Assembly: GCF_022539505.1 (NCBI RefSeq)
Contig: NC_061510.1
Coordinates: 94,318,292 to 94,382,291 of the forward strand
DNA from: Lolium rigidum
Lineage: Eukaryota > Streptophyta > Magnoliopsida > Poales > Poaceae
DNA length: 64,000 nucleotides
Direction of reading: 5' to 3'
Numbering within the stretch: position 1 is the first letter of the stretch; every line of letters starts with the position of its first letter. The notes under the pieces are model-generated. The model ran no database searches. It worked only from the letters and a program-made list of their open reading frames with translations, and was not told the origin of the DNA. Positions 32,609-43,777 of this stretch are shown piece by piece. A program made the position numbers and the translations under genes.

Positions 32609-32807
32609 TCAGCCTCGCCACGTTTGTTCATTGATTTGCTCTTGATACTCGTTCAGGCCGGTAGATACAGCCAGCCCAATCTCTGACTTTATCATGTTGG
32701 TGCGCTTACTGTCGTCCACCTCGAGTGCATCGTGTAATCGTGGAGCACCAAACTTCGTCGGAAGGACGAGCACCATGTTTGTGCCAGCCGATGTTTCATC
32801 ATCGGCT
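31666..32807. repeat. Row of ten AGCCGAT...ATCGGCT dyads
   Basis: Short inverted repeats, each an AGCCGAT, AGTCGAT or GGCCGAT arm and a complementary ATCGGCT or ATCGGCC arm, at 31666-31687, 31802-31824, 31938-31960, 32237-32258, 32271-32293, 32329-32348, 32433-32467, 32519-32539, 32594-32614 and 32786-32807. Loops are mostly 6-10 nt, one about 21. A few arms have one mismatch. The last one or two overlap the end of gag. They could fold as serial RNA hairpins or act as DNA sites. Confidence 0.8.
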
Positions 32808-35427
32808 TTCCTTTGCTTGGGGCGCCACTCCATTTTTCGTGGACGACCCTCTTCATCCAGGGTTCGCTGAACTTTCGCAGCCAGATCAGGCCTTGCCTTC
32901 CTCAATGTATGCAAGTATAACCTTTCGGCTTCCTCCAAGCCGCGCAATCGCTGAACCCTGCGCTTTTGGGAACGGCTGAGTCCATCAGGGCACCACCTTG
33001 GCCGGTGGTACCTGTCTTCTTCTTCTCCCTCGTCTTCTGAATCTTCGAGATCTTTCAACCGAGGGGACTCAGCGCGTTTGCTTTGTGGCGGGAGAGGCCC
33101 TAGGCGCTTGAATACGGACACGTTGGCTGCCTCCTTTTTCTTCTCGGTTGCATTCCGGGCAATTGCCGATTGTGGGCAACCGGCTCATTCCTGAATCCCA
33201 GCGAGTGTCCGAAGAAGGGACAGGTCCCAGTGCTCTATCCTCGTCGACTCGCTCCCCCAACTTTTCCTTGGCACGGCGCTCGTGCTCCTCCTCCTCGCGA
33301 TCATGCCGACGACGTCTCCCGTCGTCCCTAGCCAGACGATCTTCTTCATCATCGTCGTTGTATCGCCGGCGTTGGTCATACTGACTCACATACTTGTTGA
33401 GGAGGTGATCAGAGAGAGGTCGTTGATACCTTATGTTTTTCACTTCTCCCTCTGTGACGTAGCGCTTGCCGTCCTGGCGGAGCCGATCGCGTGGAGTGGC
33501 TTCCTTTGTATCTTTGCTGTGAGAGCAGCTGCCCTCATCTCCGTCCTTACCAGAGTGGTGTCCAGGTCCTACCATGTTGATATTGCACGAGAAATCCGGC
33601 TGGCACCCTCCATGGTAAGTATACTCCACCATGTTCACGGCGGGGAAGGGGTGTGTGTCGACCTTCATGGCGTACTCGGTTGAAAATTAACCGTCCATTT
33701 TCTATCGCCATTTGGATCTGCCGCCGCCACACCTGCGGTCGTTGGTGGTGTGGGTGAACGTGTTATGCCACTTGCGGTATGGCTTTCCGTTCAGCTCCTG
33801 CACCGTGGGGATCTTGTGGCCTTCGGGTACCTTTATATGCTTCTCCGTGAGTAAGAGATCAAAAATCTGCTCGCTTTGGTCACGTCGAAGTCGAACCCTT
33901 TTGGAGGGCCTTATGGCTTCACCCATTTGCAGGACACGGGGCCCGCCGCTCGAGTCCATTCAGCCACTGCTACCTCTCGATCTCCCGCAGCACCTTCATC
34001 CTCGTCCGCCTCAACCGGGGTCACCGCACGCTTGAATTTGTCCCGGTAAACATCCGGGTGGCGCTGCTCATATGCCGACAGCCTTCGCACCATGTGCGCC
34101 AATGAAGGGTAGTCCGCTTGGGAGGCCACGTCCTTAATCGACGATGAGAGACCCACCACCGCCAACTCGACCGCTTCTTTTTCACTTACATGAGCCGAAA
34201 AGCATCGGTTCCTAATGGTCCCGAAGCGCTGGACGTATTCGACACTCGTCTCCCCGCGCTTCGTCGTACTTGTGCTAGATCGGCAATACCAACCTCGGAA
34301 GCCTCCGAGTGATACTCGCTCATGGAACTCGCTCTTCCAACCGCTTCCAAGTCCGGATGGAGTTTGGTGGCAGCGATGTGTACCACCCGAAAGCCGATCC
34401 CGTGAGGGACTCGTGCGAAGAACCTCACACGCAACTCGTCCGACGCCGAGATCGTGCCCAGCCTGTGCCAAATATCGGCTCACATGCTCGATGGAGCCGG
34501 AACCATCCGATCCACTAAACTTTGTGAAGTCCGGGAGCCGATATTTGGGAGGTAGCGGAATCAGTTCGTAATCGTTGGGGTACGGCTTGGTGTAGCCGAA
34601 CGTCTTCCTTTTCGGCATCATGCCGAACTGATCTTTCAGAATTGTGCAAATCTGATCCGCGGTGATGGCTGACGGTGTCGAACCCTGAAGATTCGCCGGG
34701 GTGGCATACTTAACCAGCCATGCTTGCTTTTCCGGTTCTAAGCCAACTGCTGGAGCTGGGCTCCGGAGGTTTGTCGGAGTGGCGTATTTAGCCAGCCACG
34801 TTTGCTTCTCAAGATCTGCTCCCGACGTTCCTCCTGCCGTTCCAGAGGCCCCTGCTGTTGCAACCTGGTTTGAGAGTGCCCGGGTATTGCGGTCCGTACG
34901 TATGCGCACGCGTATCCGTGCGGGATCTCCTTGGGTGCCTCGGGTAGGAATTGGTAGTCACTAGGATCACCACCAATCTTGTAGACGACGTATGCCGATG
35001 AGTTCGGCACTTCGGTGCTGCCCATGCGAACGGCGGCGGAGGATGGGACTGGAGTGGCATCTCTCCTTTGAAAGTCCCCGCAGCTGGTCCCGCCGGAGAA
35101 TACCGGTGGCTCATGATTTCCTCGGACCACGCGCAGAGCGACAAGCTCCAAAGTGTTCACCAGGCTTTCAGAGTGGCGGTGCAGCGAATGAGCCACCATG
35201 TAGTTGATCTCCTGACGCAGCGACCTGGTGCGTTCTTCTGACGGGGCGGACAGGTCCACTCCATCGAGTGCACCTTCAGGTGTGAACCCCTTCCACCTGA
35301 CGCCATGGGAGCGGGTTCTATGGAAAGAGCCGATGAGTTCGGCTTCGAGGGTTGCCTTGATCTCGTCATGTTTCTTCTTGAGTTCATCAGGCAGATCCTC
35401 GTACTTGACCGGAGTGCTTTCCGCCAT
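32609..35427 (-). pseudogene. Element E gag, frameshifted
   Basis: The start ATG at 35427 (MAESTPVKYEDLPDELKKKH) lies about 40 bp inside the primer-binding site and is chosen over an in-frame Met inside the LTR. Successive blocks are ALDGVDLSAPSEERTRSLRQ (near 35260), WLAKYATPTNLRSPAP with the near-repeat WLVKYATPANLQGS (near 34780-34690), LPPKYRLPDFTKFSG (near 34540), VEYVQRFGTIRNRCFSA in the capsid domain (near 34220), an Arg/Asp/Glu-rich stretch (33185-33400), and RYHRPRWCPDGLSRSQKRRV (near 33010). These are typical of grass non-autonomous Gypsy Gags. Several frameshifts are present. Confidence 0.8.
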
Positions 35428-35465
35428 CTCGGATGTAGATGGCGATGTGGTGGATGTCGAAGGTT

Positions 35466-35485
35466 GTCCCACCGGGCGTGCCGAA
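35466..35485 (-). promoter_or_regulatory. Element E primer-binding site
   Basis: The sense strand next to the LTR reads TTCGGCACGCCCGGTGGGAC, distinct from the B, D and C sites. The matching tRNA is not assigned. Confidence 0.6.
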
Positions 35486-35487
35486 TG

Positions 35488-36650
35488 TGTTGACGTCGAA
35501 ACCCACCGGCGGGCAGCGACGAGCAACACGAGAGAGCCGGGAACAACTAGGGCTGCGGCCGGCCCCGGTCCCTCGGAGCGACGGCCCGCAAAGCCTCCCG
35601 GTCACACGTCCGATGCTATCGCAAGGGCGTGCCACCTGACCTATACCTGGTCGGGAAGGTGTGGATGATGCCTCGCTTAGTTTCCTGCATGGCATACACG
35701 TAAACATTAAATACGAGCCTCGATCGGCTCTCGGGTTATCCCGTGAATCGGCTCAAAGAGCCGATCCACCCATGATTCGTACAAGGTGTCCGAATATATG
35801 GTGGTCCTGCTTGATCAAGATAAAGCTAATGAGATCTACGACGATTTAGGGTTTTCACCGCATAATCGGATCATCCTACTCACGATTGGGCCTCGCGCTC
35901 GCGCACGGTGACCGTAAGCCGATCCTAGACAGGGCCTAAAAACCAACATGAGGTTGATCCCCGGAACATCCTTTCTAGGGCTAGCAAACTTCACCCTACA
36001 CGCCGCTGGATCCTCCAACCCTTTGTAGGGCCTAACTAATGCGGATATTAAACTAATCCTTGCAGAACAAGGAGCAACCGTAACGGATCAGATCTACTAA
36101 ACTATGATCAAGCGGGGTGCCGCCCCTACACCCGAGATAGGTGTAAGGGCGGCTAGATGCATAAGGGTCGCACTACGACGGCATATGATACGAAGAACAA
36201 TGCTAACCCTAACACATCTAAGATAACTATGTTGCTCGCCATCAAAAAGGCTTCAACGACGAGCAACGCATGAACAACGTGGGTAGGCTTGTGCTGCCTA
36301 GATCGCAAGATGCGATCTAGGCAGCATGGTGCTTACCGGAGAAACCCTCGAGACGAAGGAGTTGGCGATGCGCCAAGATTTGTTTGTGTTGAACGTTGGT
36401 TGTTGTTTATTCCATAAACCCTAGATACATATTTATAGTCCAGGGGACTTTCTAATTTAGGCGTGCACCTAACCGTGCACGGGTCAAACTCTATCTAACC
36501 GACACGTATCCTAATATGTTACGGATACACGGGCCAACTAGCCCAAACTTTGCATGTAAGGCCGATTCACATATTTCTTCTATATATATATTCTTCAAGT
36601 CCATCTTGATCGCGGCCCACCTCTGACTCGGTCAAATTCTGGTGATAACA
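35488..36650 (-). repeat. Element E 5' LTR
   Basis: 1,163 bp, same length as the partner LTR. Minus-strand CTATAAATA at 36430-36438. Ends TGTTGACGTC and GGTGATAACA on the plus strand. Confidence 0.93.
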
Positions 36651-36655
36651 GAGTG

Positions 36656-38160
36656 ATATAACGAAAAGTGAGAGAGTGAATTCCTTAGTCTTATTAGCCA
36701 CCAAAGAAGACATGAGAGAATTTAGTGAGGATCCTACAGCCATGCCTCTTGTGCGCATGTACAGGGGTACGGTTTTGGTTTCTAACGACATGACCCTTCC
36801 TCTTGGTGTTTCTAATGTTTTGCAGGAATTTGGCGATGTGTTTAAAGAGGAGGTACCCGCAGGACTACCACCATTGCGTGGTATTGAGCATCAAATTAAC
36901 TTGATCCCCGGAGCTTCGCTGCCCAATAGGGCACCATGTAGAACGAATCCCGAAGAGACGAAGGAGATACAGAAGCAAGTACAAGCGCTACTCGACAAAG
37001 GTTATATCCTCGTAAGCCTTAGTCCTTATGCTGTTCCTGTTATTCTAGTTCCTAAGAAAGATGGTACATGGCGCAGGTGTGTAGATTGTAGAGAAATAAA
37101 CAACATAAATATTCGATATCGTCATCCTATTCCCCGTTTAGAGGATATGCTAGATGAATTGAGTGGTGCTGTTGTTTTCTCTAAAATTGATTTACGTAGT
37201 GGTTTTCATCAAATTAGGATGAAAGAGGGGGATGAATGGAAAACAGCCTTTAAAACAAAATTTGGTTTATATGAGTGTTTAGTAATGCCTTTTGGTTTGA
37301 CTAATGCACCTAGCACTTTCATGAGACTAATGAACCATGTTTTGCGTAATTTTATTGGAAATTTTGTGGTTGTGTACTTTGATGACATATTAATCTACAG
37401 CCGCAATGAATCTGATCATACTATACATATTTGACATGTTTTGCAAGTGTTGCGTGATAATAAACTCTATGATAATCTTGAGAAGTGCACATTTTGCAAA
37501 GATAAGGTCATATTTCTGGGTTACGTTGTCTCTAAGCATGGAGTAGTAGATGTGTCTAAAATTGAAGCTATCCAAAATTGGCCTACTCCCATGAATGTGA
37601 GTCAAGTACGAAGTTTTCATGGTCTAGCTGGGTTTTACAGAAGATTTGTGCCCAATTTTAGTACTATTGCTGCACCTTTGAATGAATTGACTAAAAAGGG
37701 TGTTGTATTTGAGTGGGGCGCAGCCCAAGGTCATGATTTTGATGAACTGAAACGATTGTTAACTTCTGCACCATTGCTTGCACTTCCTGATTTCAATAAG
37801 CAATTTGAGATTGAATATGATGCTAGTGGTATTGGAATTGGTGGTGTGTTGATGCAAGAGGGTCGCCCAATTGCATATTTTTCTGAGAAACTTTCTGGTG
37901 CTAAGTTGAATTATCCTATCTATGATAAAGAATTGTATGCTTTAATTAGAGTTCTTGAGGTTTGGCAACATTATTTGTAGCCAAAAGAATTTATCATACA
38001 TTCTGATCATGAAATTTTGAAATATCTGAAAGCTCAATCTACTTTGCATAAGCGTAAGTGGGTTGAGTTCATTGAGTATTTTCCATACATTATTAAGCAT
38101 AAAAAGGGAAAAGATAACATGGTTGTTGATGCTTTATCTAGGAAGAAATATGCTGTTAAC
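36656..38160 (+). pseudogene. Element C reverse transcriptase and RNase H
   Basis: Pol resumes after E. RT blocks: [73 protein letters not shown] and the active site [12 protein letters not shown] (near 37366-37401). A TGA at 37432-37434 interrupts the thumb, and the frame then continues ([27 protein letters not shown]). RNase H follows ([38 protein letters not shown]), broken by TAG at 37978-37980, and then [16 protein letters not shown]. Apart from these two stops and a frameshift near 38160 the catalytic residues are preserved. Confidence 0.92.
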
Positions 38161-38788
38161 TCAACTTGATATTAAAATTCCTGGATTAGAGATACTATGT
38201 GATTTGTATGCTACTGATTATGATTTTGCTGAACCATATCGCATGTGTGCTATTGGTAAAGCATGGGAAAAATATCACATACATGATGGGTTCTTGTTTA
38301 GAGCTAACAAACTATGTGTTCCAGAATTGTCTGTGCGTTTGCTCTTATTGCAGGAATTTCATGCTGGAGGTTTGATGGGTCACTTTGGACGTGAGAAGAC
38401 GCTACTCATGCTAGCTGACCACTTTTATTGGCCAAAGATGAGGCGGGATGTGGACATGTATGTGAAGAGGTGCATTACTTGCAACAAGTCCAAGTCCAAG
38501 GCTGAAGCCTCACGGTTTGTATACTCCTTTACCGGCACCTACTACACCTTGGGAAGATATTAGTATGGATTTTGTGTTGGGTTTGCCGCGTACTAAGAGA
38601 GGTCATGATTCTATATTTGTGGTAGTGGATAGATTCTCTAAAATGTCACACTTTATTGCCTGCCACAAGAGCGACGATGCGTCGCATATTGCTAACCTGT
38701 TTTTCAGGGAGATTGTACGTCTACATGGAGTCCCGAAGACTATTGTTTCTGATCGGGACGTGAAGTTTATGAGCTACTTCTGGAATAC
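38161..38788 (+). pseudogene. Element C integrase, N-terminal and core (cut by F)
   Basis: The HHCC zinc-binding domain HAGGLMGHFGREKTLLMLAD...CITCNK spans about 38360-38485. A frameshift near 38515 leads to the DDE core, [20 protein letters not shown] (first Asp) and [19 protein letters not shown] (second Asp). The gene is interrupted at 38788 by element F and continues at 45252. Confidence 0.9.
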
Positions 38789-40251
38789 TGATGTCTACAC
38801 ACGCTTCTATTCCTGTAGACAGTGTTGGGCCTTCAAGAGCAGAGGTTTGTAGAACAGCAGCAAGTTTCCCTTAAGTGAATCACCCAAGGTTTATCGAACT
38901 CAGGGAGGTAGAGGACAAAGATATCCCTCTCGAGCAACCACCGCAATTACGATACAAGAAGTCTCTTGTGTCCCCAACACACCCAATACACTTGTCAGAT
39001 GTATAGGTGCACTAGTTCGACGAAGAGATAGTGAAATACAAGTGATATGGATGAATATGAGTGGTAATAACAATCTGAATAAAATATGGCAGCGAGTAAA
39101 CATGCAATAGAACAGTAAATAAACGGAGTTTCGATGCTTGGAAACAAGGCCTAGGGATCATACTTTCACTAGTGGACACTCTCAACATTGATCACATAAC
39201 TGAATAAACAAATACTACTTTCTCTACACTCTCTTGTTGGATGACAAACACCATTCATTGTGTAGGGCTACAAGAGCTCCCTCAAGCCGGAGTTAACAAG
39301 CTCCACAACATTCGGTGTTCATATTTAAGTAACCTTAGAGTGCATGATAGACCATTGCAATTATACCGAGTACTAACATAGCATGCACACCATCACCGTC
39401 AGGCTATGAAAGGGGGAATAGATCGCATCAATACTATCATAGTAATAGTTAACTTCATAATCTATAAGAGATCACAATCATAGCTTATACCAAGTACTAC
39501 ATGATGCGCACACTGTCAACATTACATCATGGAGGAGGAATAGACTACTTTAATAACATCACTAGAGTAGCACATAGATGATATTCAACTAGATCACAAA
39601 GCTCATGATCACATAAAGATCACATGGGAGAGAGAGATGAACCACATAGCTACGGTACAGCCCTTAGCCTAAGGGGAGAACTACTCCCTCCTCATCATGG
39701 GAGACAGCGATGGCGATGAAGATGGCGGTGGTGTCGATGGAGATGACTCCGGGGGCAATTCCCCGTCCCGGCAGGGTGCCGTAACAGAGACTTCTGTCCC
39801 CCGAATTGGAGTTTCGCGATGGCGGCGGCGTTCCTGGAGTTTCGTCAATCGGTCTCGAAGTTTTAGGTCTTGAGGGATAATATAGGCGAAGAGGCGGCAC
39901 GAGGGGGTGCCTGGGGGGCCCACACCGTAGGGTGGGGTGGCCACCCTCCTGGCCGCGCCGGCTGGTGGGGAGGAGGCCCTGGGCCTCCTCTGGCCTGGCC
40001 CTTCTCGCTCCGTGAGTCTTCCGGCGAAATAGAATTTTCGTGATTTTTCTGGATTTTTCCGAGCACTTTGGTTTTTGGGCCTTTTACGCAATAAACGGAC
40101 ATAATAAACATAAACTGGCACTGTGGCATCTTGTTAATAGGTTAGTCCAATAAATGCCATAATATGATATAAAGTGCATATAAAACATGTGAGTATTGTC
40201 ATAAAACTAGCATGGAACATAAGAAATTATAGATACGTTTGAGACGTATCA
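38789..40251 (-). repeat. Element F 3' LTR
   Basis: 1,463 bp, plus strand TGATGTCTACACACGCTT to TTTGAGACGTATCA. In sense it opens with the palindrome GATACGTCTCAAACGTATC. A TATA-like TATATTAT (sense) is at 39877-39884. Confidence 0.93.
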
Positions 40252-40252
40252 A

Positions 40253-40268
40253 GCATCCCCAAGCTTAG
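40253..40268 (-). promoter_or_regulatory. Element F polypurine tract
   Basis: Sense CTAAGCTTGGGGATGC next to the LTR. The identical 16-mer occurs twice more in F and at matching places in G and J. Confidence 0.88.
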
Positions 40269-42154
40269 TTCTTACTCTCCCTCGAGTAGGTAAACGATAA
40301 CAAAGATAATTTCTGAAGTGACATGCTATCATAATTTTGATCAATACTATTGTAAAGCATATGAGATGAATGCAGCGATTCGATGCAATGGTGAAGATAA
40401 TGAATAAACAACTGAATCATATAGCAAAGACTTTTCATGAATAATACTTTCAAGACAAGCATCAATAAGACTTGCATAAGAGTTAACTCATAAAGCAATA
40501 ATTTCTTAGTAGAAAGCTTTGAAACAACACAAAGGAAGATATAAGTTTCAGCAGTTGATTTCAACTTCAACATATTTATCTCATGGATAATTGTCAACAC
40601 AAAGTAATATAACAAGTGCAATAGGTAAACATGTAAGAAACAATGCACACAGTTGATACAAGTGTTTGCTTATAAGATAGAAAGAAGTAGGTAAACTGAC
40701 TCAACAATAAAGTAAAAGAATGGCCCTTCGCAGAGGGAAGCATGGATTACTATTTTGTGCTAGACCTTTTCATTTTGAAAACATAGAAACAATTTTGTCA
40801 ACGGTAGTAATAAATCATATGTGTTATGTATGAGATATCCTATAAGTTGCAAGCCTCATGCATAGATTACCAATAGTGCTCGCACCTTGTCCTAATTAGC
40901 TTGGATTAACACAGATTATCATTGCATAACATATGTTTCAACCAAGTGTCACAAAGGGGTACCTCTATGCCGCTCGTACAAAGGTCTAAGGAGAAAGATC
41001 GTATTTGATTTCTCGTTTTTGATTATTCTCAACTTAGACATCCATACCGGGACAACATAGACAACAGATAATGGACTCCTCTTTAATGCATAAGCATTCA
41101 ACAACAGATAATATTCTCATAAGAGATTGAGGATTAATTTTCCAAACTGAAACTTCCACCATGATTAATGGCTTTAGTTAGCGGCCCAATGTTCTTCTCT
41201 AACAATATGCATACTCAAACCATTTGATCATGAAAATCGCTCTTACTTCAGACAAGACGAACATGCATAGCAACTCACATGATATTCAACAAAGGTAATA
41301 GTTGGTGGCGTCCCCAGAAGCATGGTTACCGCTCAGCAAGCAACTTCTAAGAAATAAGATACGTAGCTACATATTCTTCACCACAATAGTTTTTAAGGCT
41401 ATTTTCCCATGAGCTATATATTGCAAAGACAAAGAATTTTTTTTTTAAAGGTAGCACTCAAGTAATTTACTTTGGAATGGCAGAGAAATACCATGTAGTA
41501 GGTAGGTATGGTGGACACAAATGGCATAGTTTTTGGCTCAAGGATTTGGATGCACGAGAAGAATTCCTCTCAATATAAGGCTAGGCTAGCAAGGTTGTTT
41601 GAAGCAAACTCAAGTATAAAACGGTACGGCAAAACTTACATATGAACATATTGCAAGCATATAAGACTTTACATCGTCTCCTTGTTGTTCAAACACCTTA
41701 ACCAGAAAATATCTAGACTCTAGAGACCAATCATGCAAACCAAATTTTAACAAGCTCTATGTAGTTCTTCATTAATAGGTACAAAGTACATGATGCAAGA
41801 GCTTAAACATGATCTATATGAGCACAAAAATTGCCAAGTATCAAATTATTCAAGACATTATACCAATTACCACATGCAGCATTTTCTGTTTCCAACCATA
41901 TAACAATGAACGGAGCAGTTTCAACCTTCGCCATGAACATTAAAAGTAAAACGAAGAACACAAGTGTTTATATGAAAAAGCGGAGCGTGTCTCTCTCCCA
42001 CATAAGCATGAATTTATTCAGAGAATGAAAATAACAAAACAAAAATAAAAGCACACAGACGCTCCAAGTAAAGTACATAAGATGTGACCGAATAAAAATA
42101 TAGTTTCAATAGAAGAAACCTGATGAATTGTTGATAAAGAAGGGGATGCCTTGG
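40269..42154. other. Element F 3' non-coding region
   Basis: AT-rich, no convincing ORF. It is colinear with 50811-52680 of G and 62164-64000 of J (opposite strand), so it is a conserved family segment and not random spacer. Shared words include CCATGTAGTAGGTAGGTATG and the TGGTATTTCTCTGCCATTCC complement. Confidence 0.7.
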
Positions 42155-42228
42155 GCATCCCCAAGCTTAGACGCTTGAGTCTTCTTGAAATATGCAGGGA
42201 TGAACCACGGGGGCATCCCCAAGCTTAG
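42155..42228 (-). repeat. Twin central polypurine-tract copies in element F
   Basis: Sense CTAAGCTTGGGGATGC at 42155-42170 and 42213-42228, 58 bp apart, about 1.9 kb upstream of the true polypurine tract in element sense. Confidence 0.85.
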
Positions 42229-42799
42229 AATTTTCACTCTTCTTGATCATATTGTATCATCCTCCTCTCTTGACCCTTGAAAACTTCCTCCACACCAAAC
42301 TCAAAACAAACTCATTAGAGGGTTAGTGCATAATTGAAAATTCACATATTCAGAGGTGACACAATCATTCTTAACACTTCTGGACATTTCTCAAAGCTAC
42401 TGAAAGTTAATGGAACAAAGAAATCCATCAAACATAGCAAAACAGGCAATGCGAAATAAAAGGCAGAATCTGTCAAAACAGAACAGTCCGTAAAGACGAA
42501 TTTTTCAGGGGCACTTAACTTGCTCAGATGAAAATTCTCAAATTGAATGAAAGTTGCGTACATATCTGAGGATCACGCACGTAAATTGGAAGATTTTTCT
42601 AAATTTCCTACAGAAGGGGCTGCTCAATTTCGTGACAGCAAGAAATCTGTTTCTGTGCAGTAATCCAAATCTAGTATCAACCTTACTGTCAAAGACTTTA
42701 CTTGGCTCAAAAATGCAATAAAATAAAGATAAGGAGAGGTTTCTACAGTAGTAACAACTTCCAAGACACAACAAAACAGTAGCAAAATAAAAATATGGG

Positions 42800-43609
42800 T
42801 TATCTCCCAAGAAGTGCTTTCTTTATAGCCATTAAGATGGGCTCAGTAATTTTAATGATGCACTCGCAAGAAACAAGAGTTGAAGCAAAAGAGAGCATCA
42901 AAAGAAAGTATGAAACAAATTTAAGCCTAACCCACTTCCTATGGGAAGGAATATTGTACACAAATAAATTCATGAGGAGCAAAGTGACAAGCATAGGAAG
43001 ATAAAACACGAGTAACTTCAAGATTCTCAACATAGAGAGGGGAAACTTAATATTATTAAGACGCATATAACCGTGTTTCCCTCTCTCATAATAACTTTCA
43101 GCGGCATCATGAACAAACTCAACAATGTAACTATCACATAAAGCATTCTTATTCACATGCATAAAAATATCATTACTCTCCACATAAGCATAATCAATTT
43201 TATTAATTGTAGTGGGAGCAAATTCAACAAGGTAGCTATCATTATCACCATAATCATAAAATATAGGAGGCATAGTATAATCATAATAAACTTTATCCTC
43301 CATAGTAGGTGGCACCAAAATACCACTATCATTATAATCATCATAAATGGGAGGCAAAGTATCGTCAAAGTAAATTTTCTCCTCCATGCTTGGGGGACTA
43401 AAAATATCATGCTCATCAAAACCAGCTTCCCCAAGCTTAGAATTTTCCATAGCATTAGCAACAATGGTGTTCAAAGCATTAATATTAATAACATTGCCAT
43501 TAGCATGCATATAAAGTTCCATAGGTTTTTTAATTTTCTCTTCAAACACCTCATGTCCTAACTCAAGATAAATACTATAAAGATCTCTAATATTTTTGTT
43601 GTTTTCCAT
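42800..43609 (-). CDS. Element F ORF: predicted two-helix membrane protein
   Basis: An intact 269-codon frame starting at 43609, the first ORF after the primer-binding site, where gag would normally be. Residues about 65-125 carry a repeated Pro/Asp/Tyr module (SPPSMEEKIYFDDTLPPIYD, then VPPTMEDKVYYDYTMPPIFY). The C-terminal third is hydrophobic, with likely membrane helices around residues 193-216 (LLVFYLPMLVTLLLMNLFVY) and 226-250 (FVSYFLLMLSFASTLV), and a final EPILMAIKKALLGR. G keeps the C-terminal half at 49741-50157. I know no function; it is not a Gag domain I recognise. Charged, acidic residues before the helices suggest a soluble N-terminal part. Confidence 0.65.
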   Translation of the reverse strand: MENNKNIRDLYSIYLELGHEVFEEKIKKPMELYMHANGNVININALNTIVANAMENSKLGEAGFDEHDIFSPPSMEEKIYFDDTLPPIYDDYNDSGILVPPTMEDKVYYDYTMPPIFYDYGDNDSYLVEFAPTTINKIDYAYVESNDIFMHVNKNALCDSYIVEFVHDAAESYYERGKHGYMRLNNIKFPLSMLRILKLLVFYLPMLVTLLLMNLFVYNIPSHRKWVRLKFVSYFLLMLSFASTLVSCECIIKITEPILMAIKKALLGR

Positions 43610-43684
43610 TAAGCCTAACTAGTGTAAACAAGAAACAAAAATATGCAATTGCAGGATCTAAAGGAAATAGCTTCGAGCACTCAC

Positions 43685-43701
43685 ACACCGGCAACAATGC
43701 T
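43685..43701 (-). promoter_or_regulatory. Degenerate second primer-binding site in element F
   Basis: Sense AGCATTGTTGCCGGTGT, preceded by AAGCTATTTCCT, mirrors the authentic site and its lead-in (AAGCTATTTTCT then GGCGCCGTTGCCGGGGA), placed about 64 bp further in. It looks like an ancient tandem duplicate. Confidence 0.65.
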
Positions 43702-43748
43702 AGGAAATAGCTTAGTAGTCGGAGGATGTGAATACCTTTTACCTTACC

Positions 43749-43765
43749 TCCCCGGCAACGGCGCC
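43749..43765 (-). promoter_or_regulatory. Element F primer-binding site
   Basis: Sense GGCGCCGTTGCCGGGGA, 12 bp inside the 5' LTR, the same type as in B and J. Confidence 0.85.
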
Positions 43766-43777
43766 GAGAAAATAGCT

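Larger units (their letters stand above)
29564..36650 (-). mobile_element. Element E: non-autonomous Gypsy element with antisense acidic ORF
   Basis: 7,087 bp, LTRs 29564-30726 and 35488-36650, perfect 5-bp duplication GAGTG (29559-29563 and 36651-36655). On the minus strand it has a long, frameshifted gag and no protease, RT or integrase that I can see. On the plus strand, near its 3' end, it has a short intact acidic ORF. A row of ten short dyads lies between gag and that ORF. LTRs show about 30 differences by eye, many clustered in the first 160 bp (the U5 side in element sense). Confidence 0.92.

Noticed and set aside
39681..40121. Open frames in the F LTRs (also 44626-45188)
   Set aside because: They lie in LTR sequence, are duplicated with it, and have no domain.
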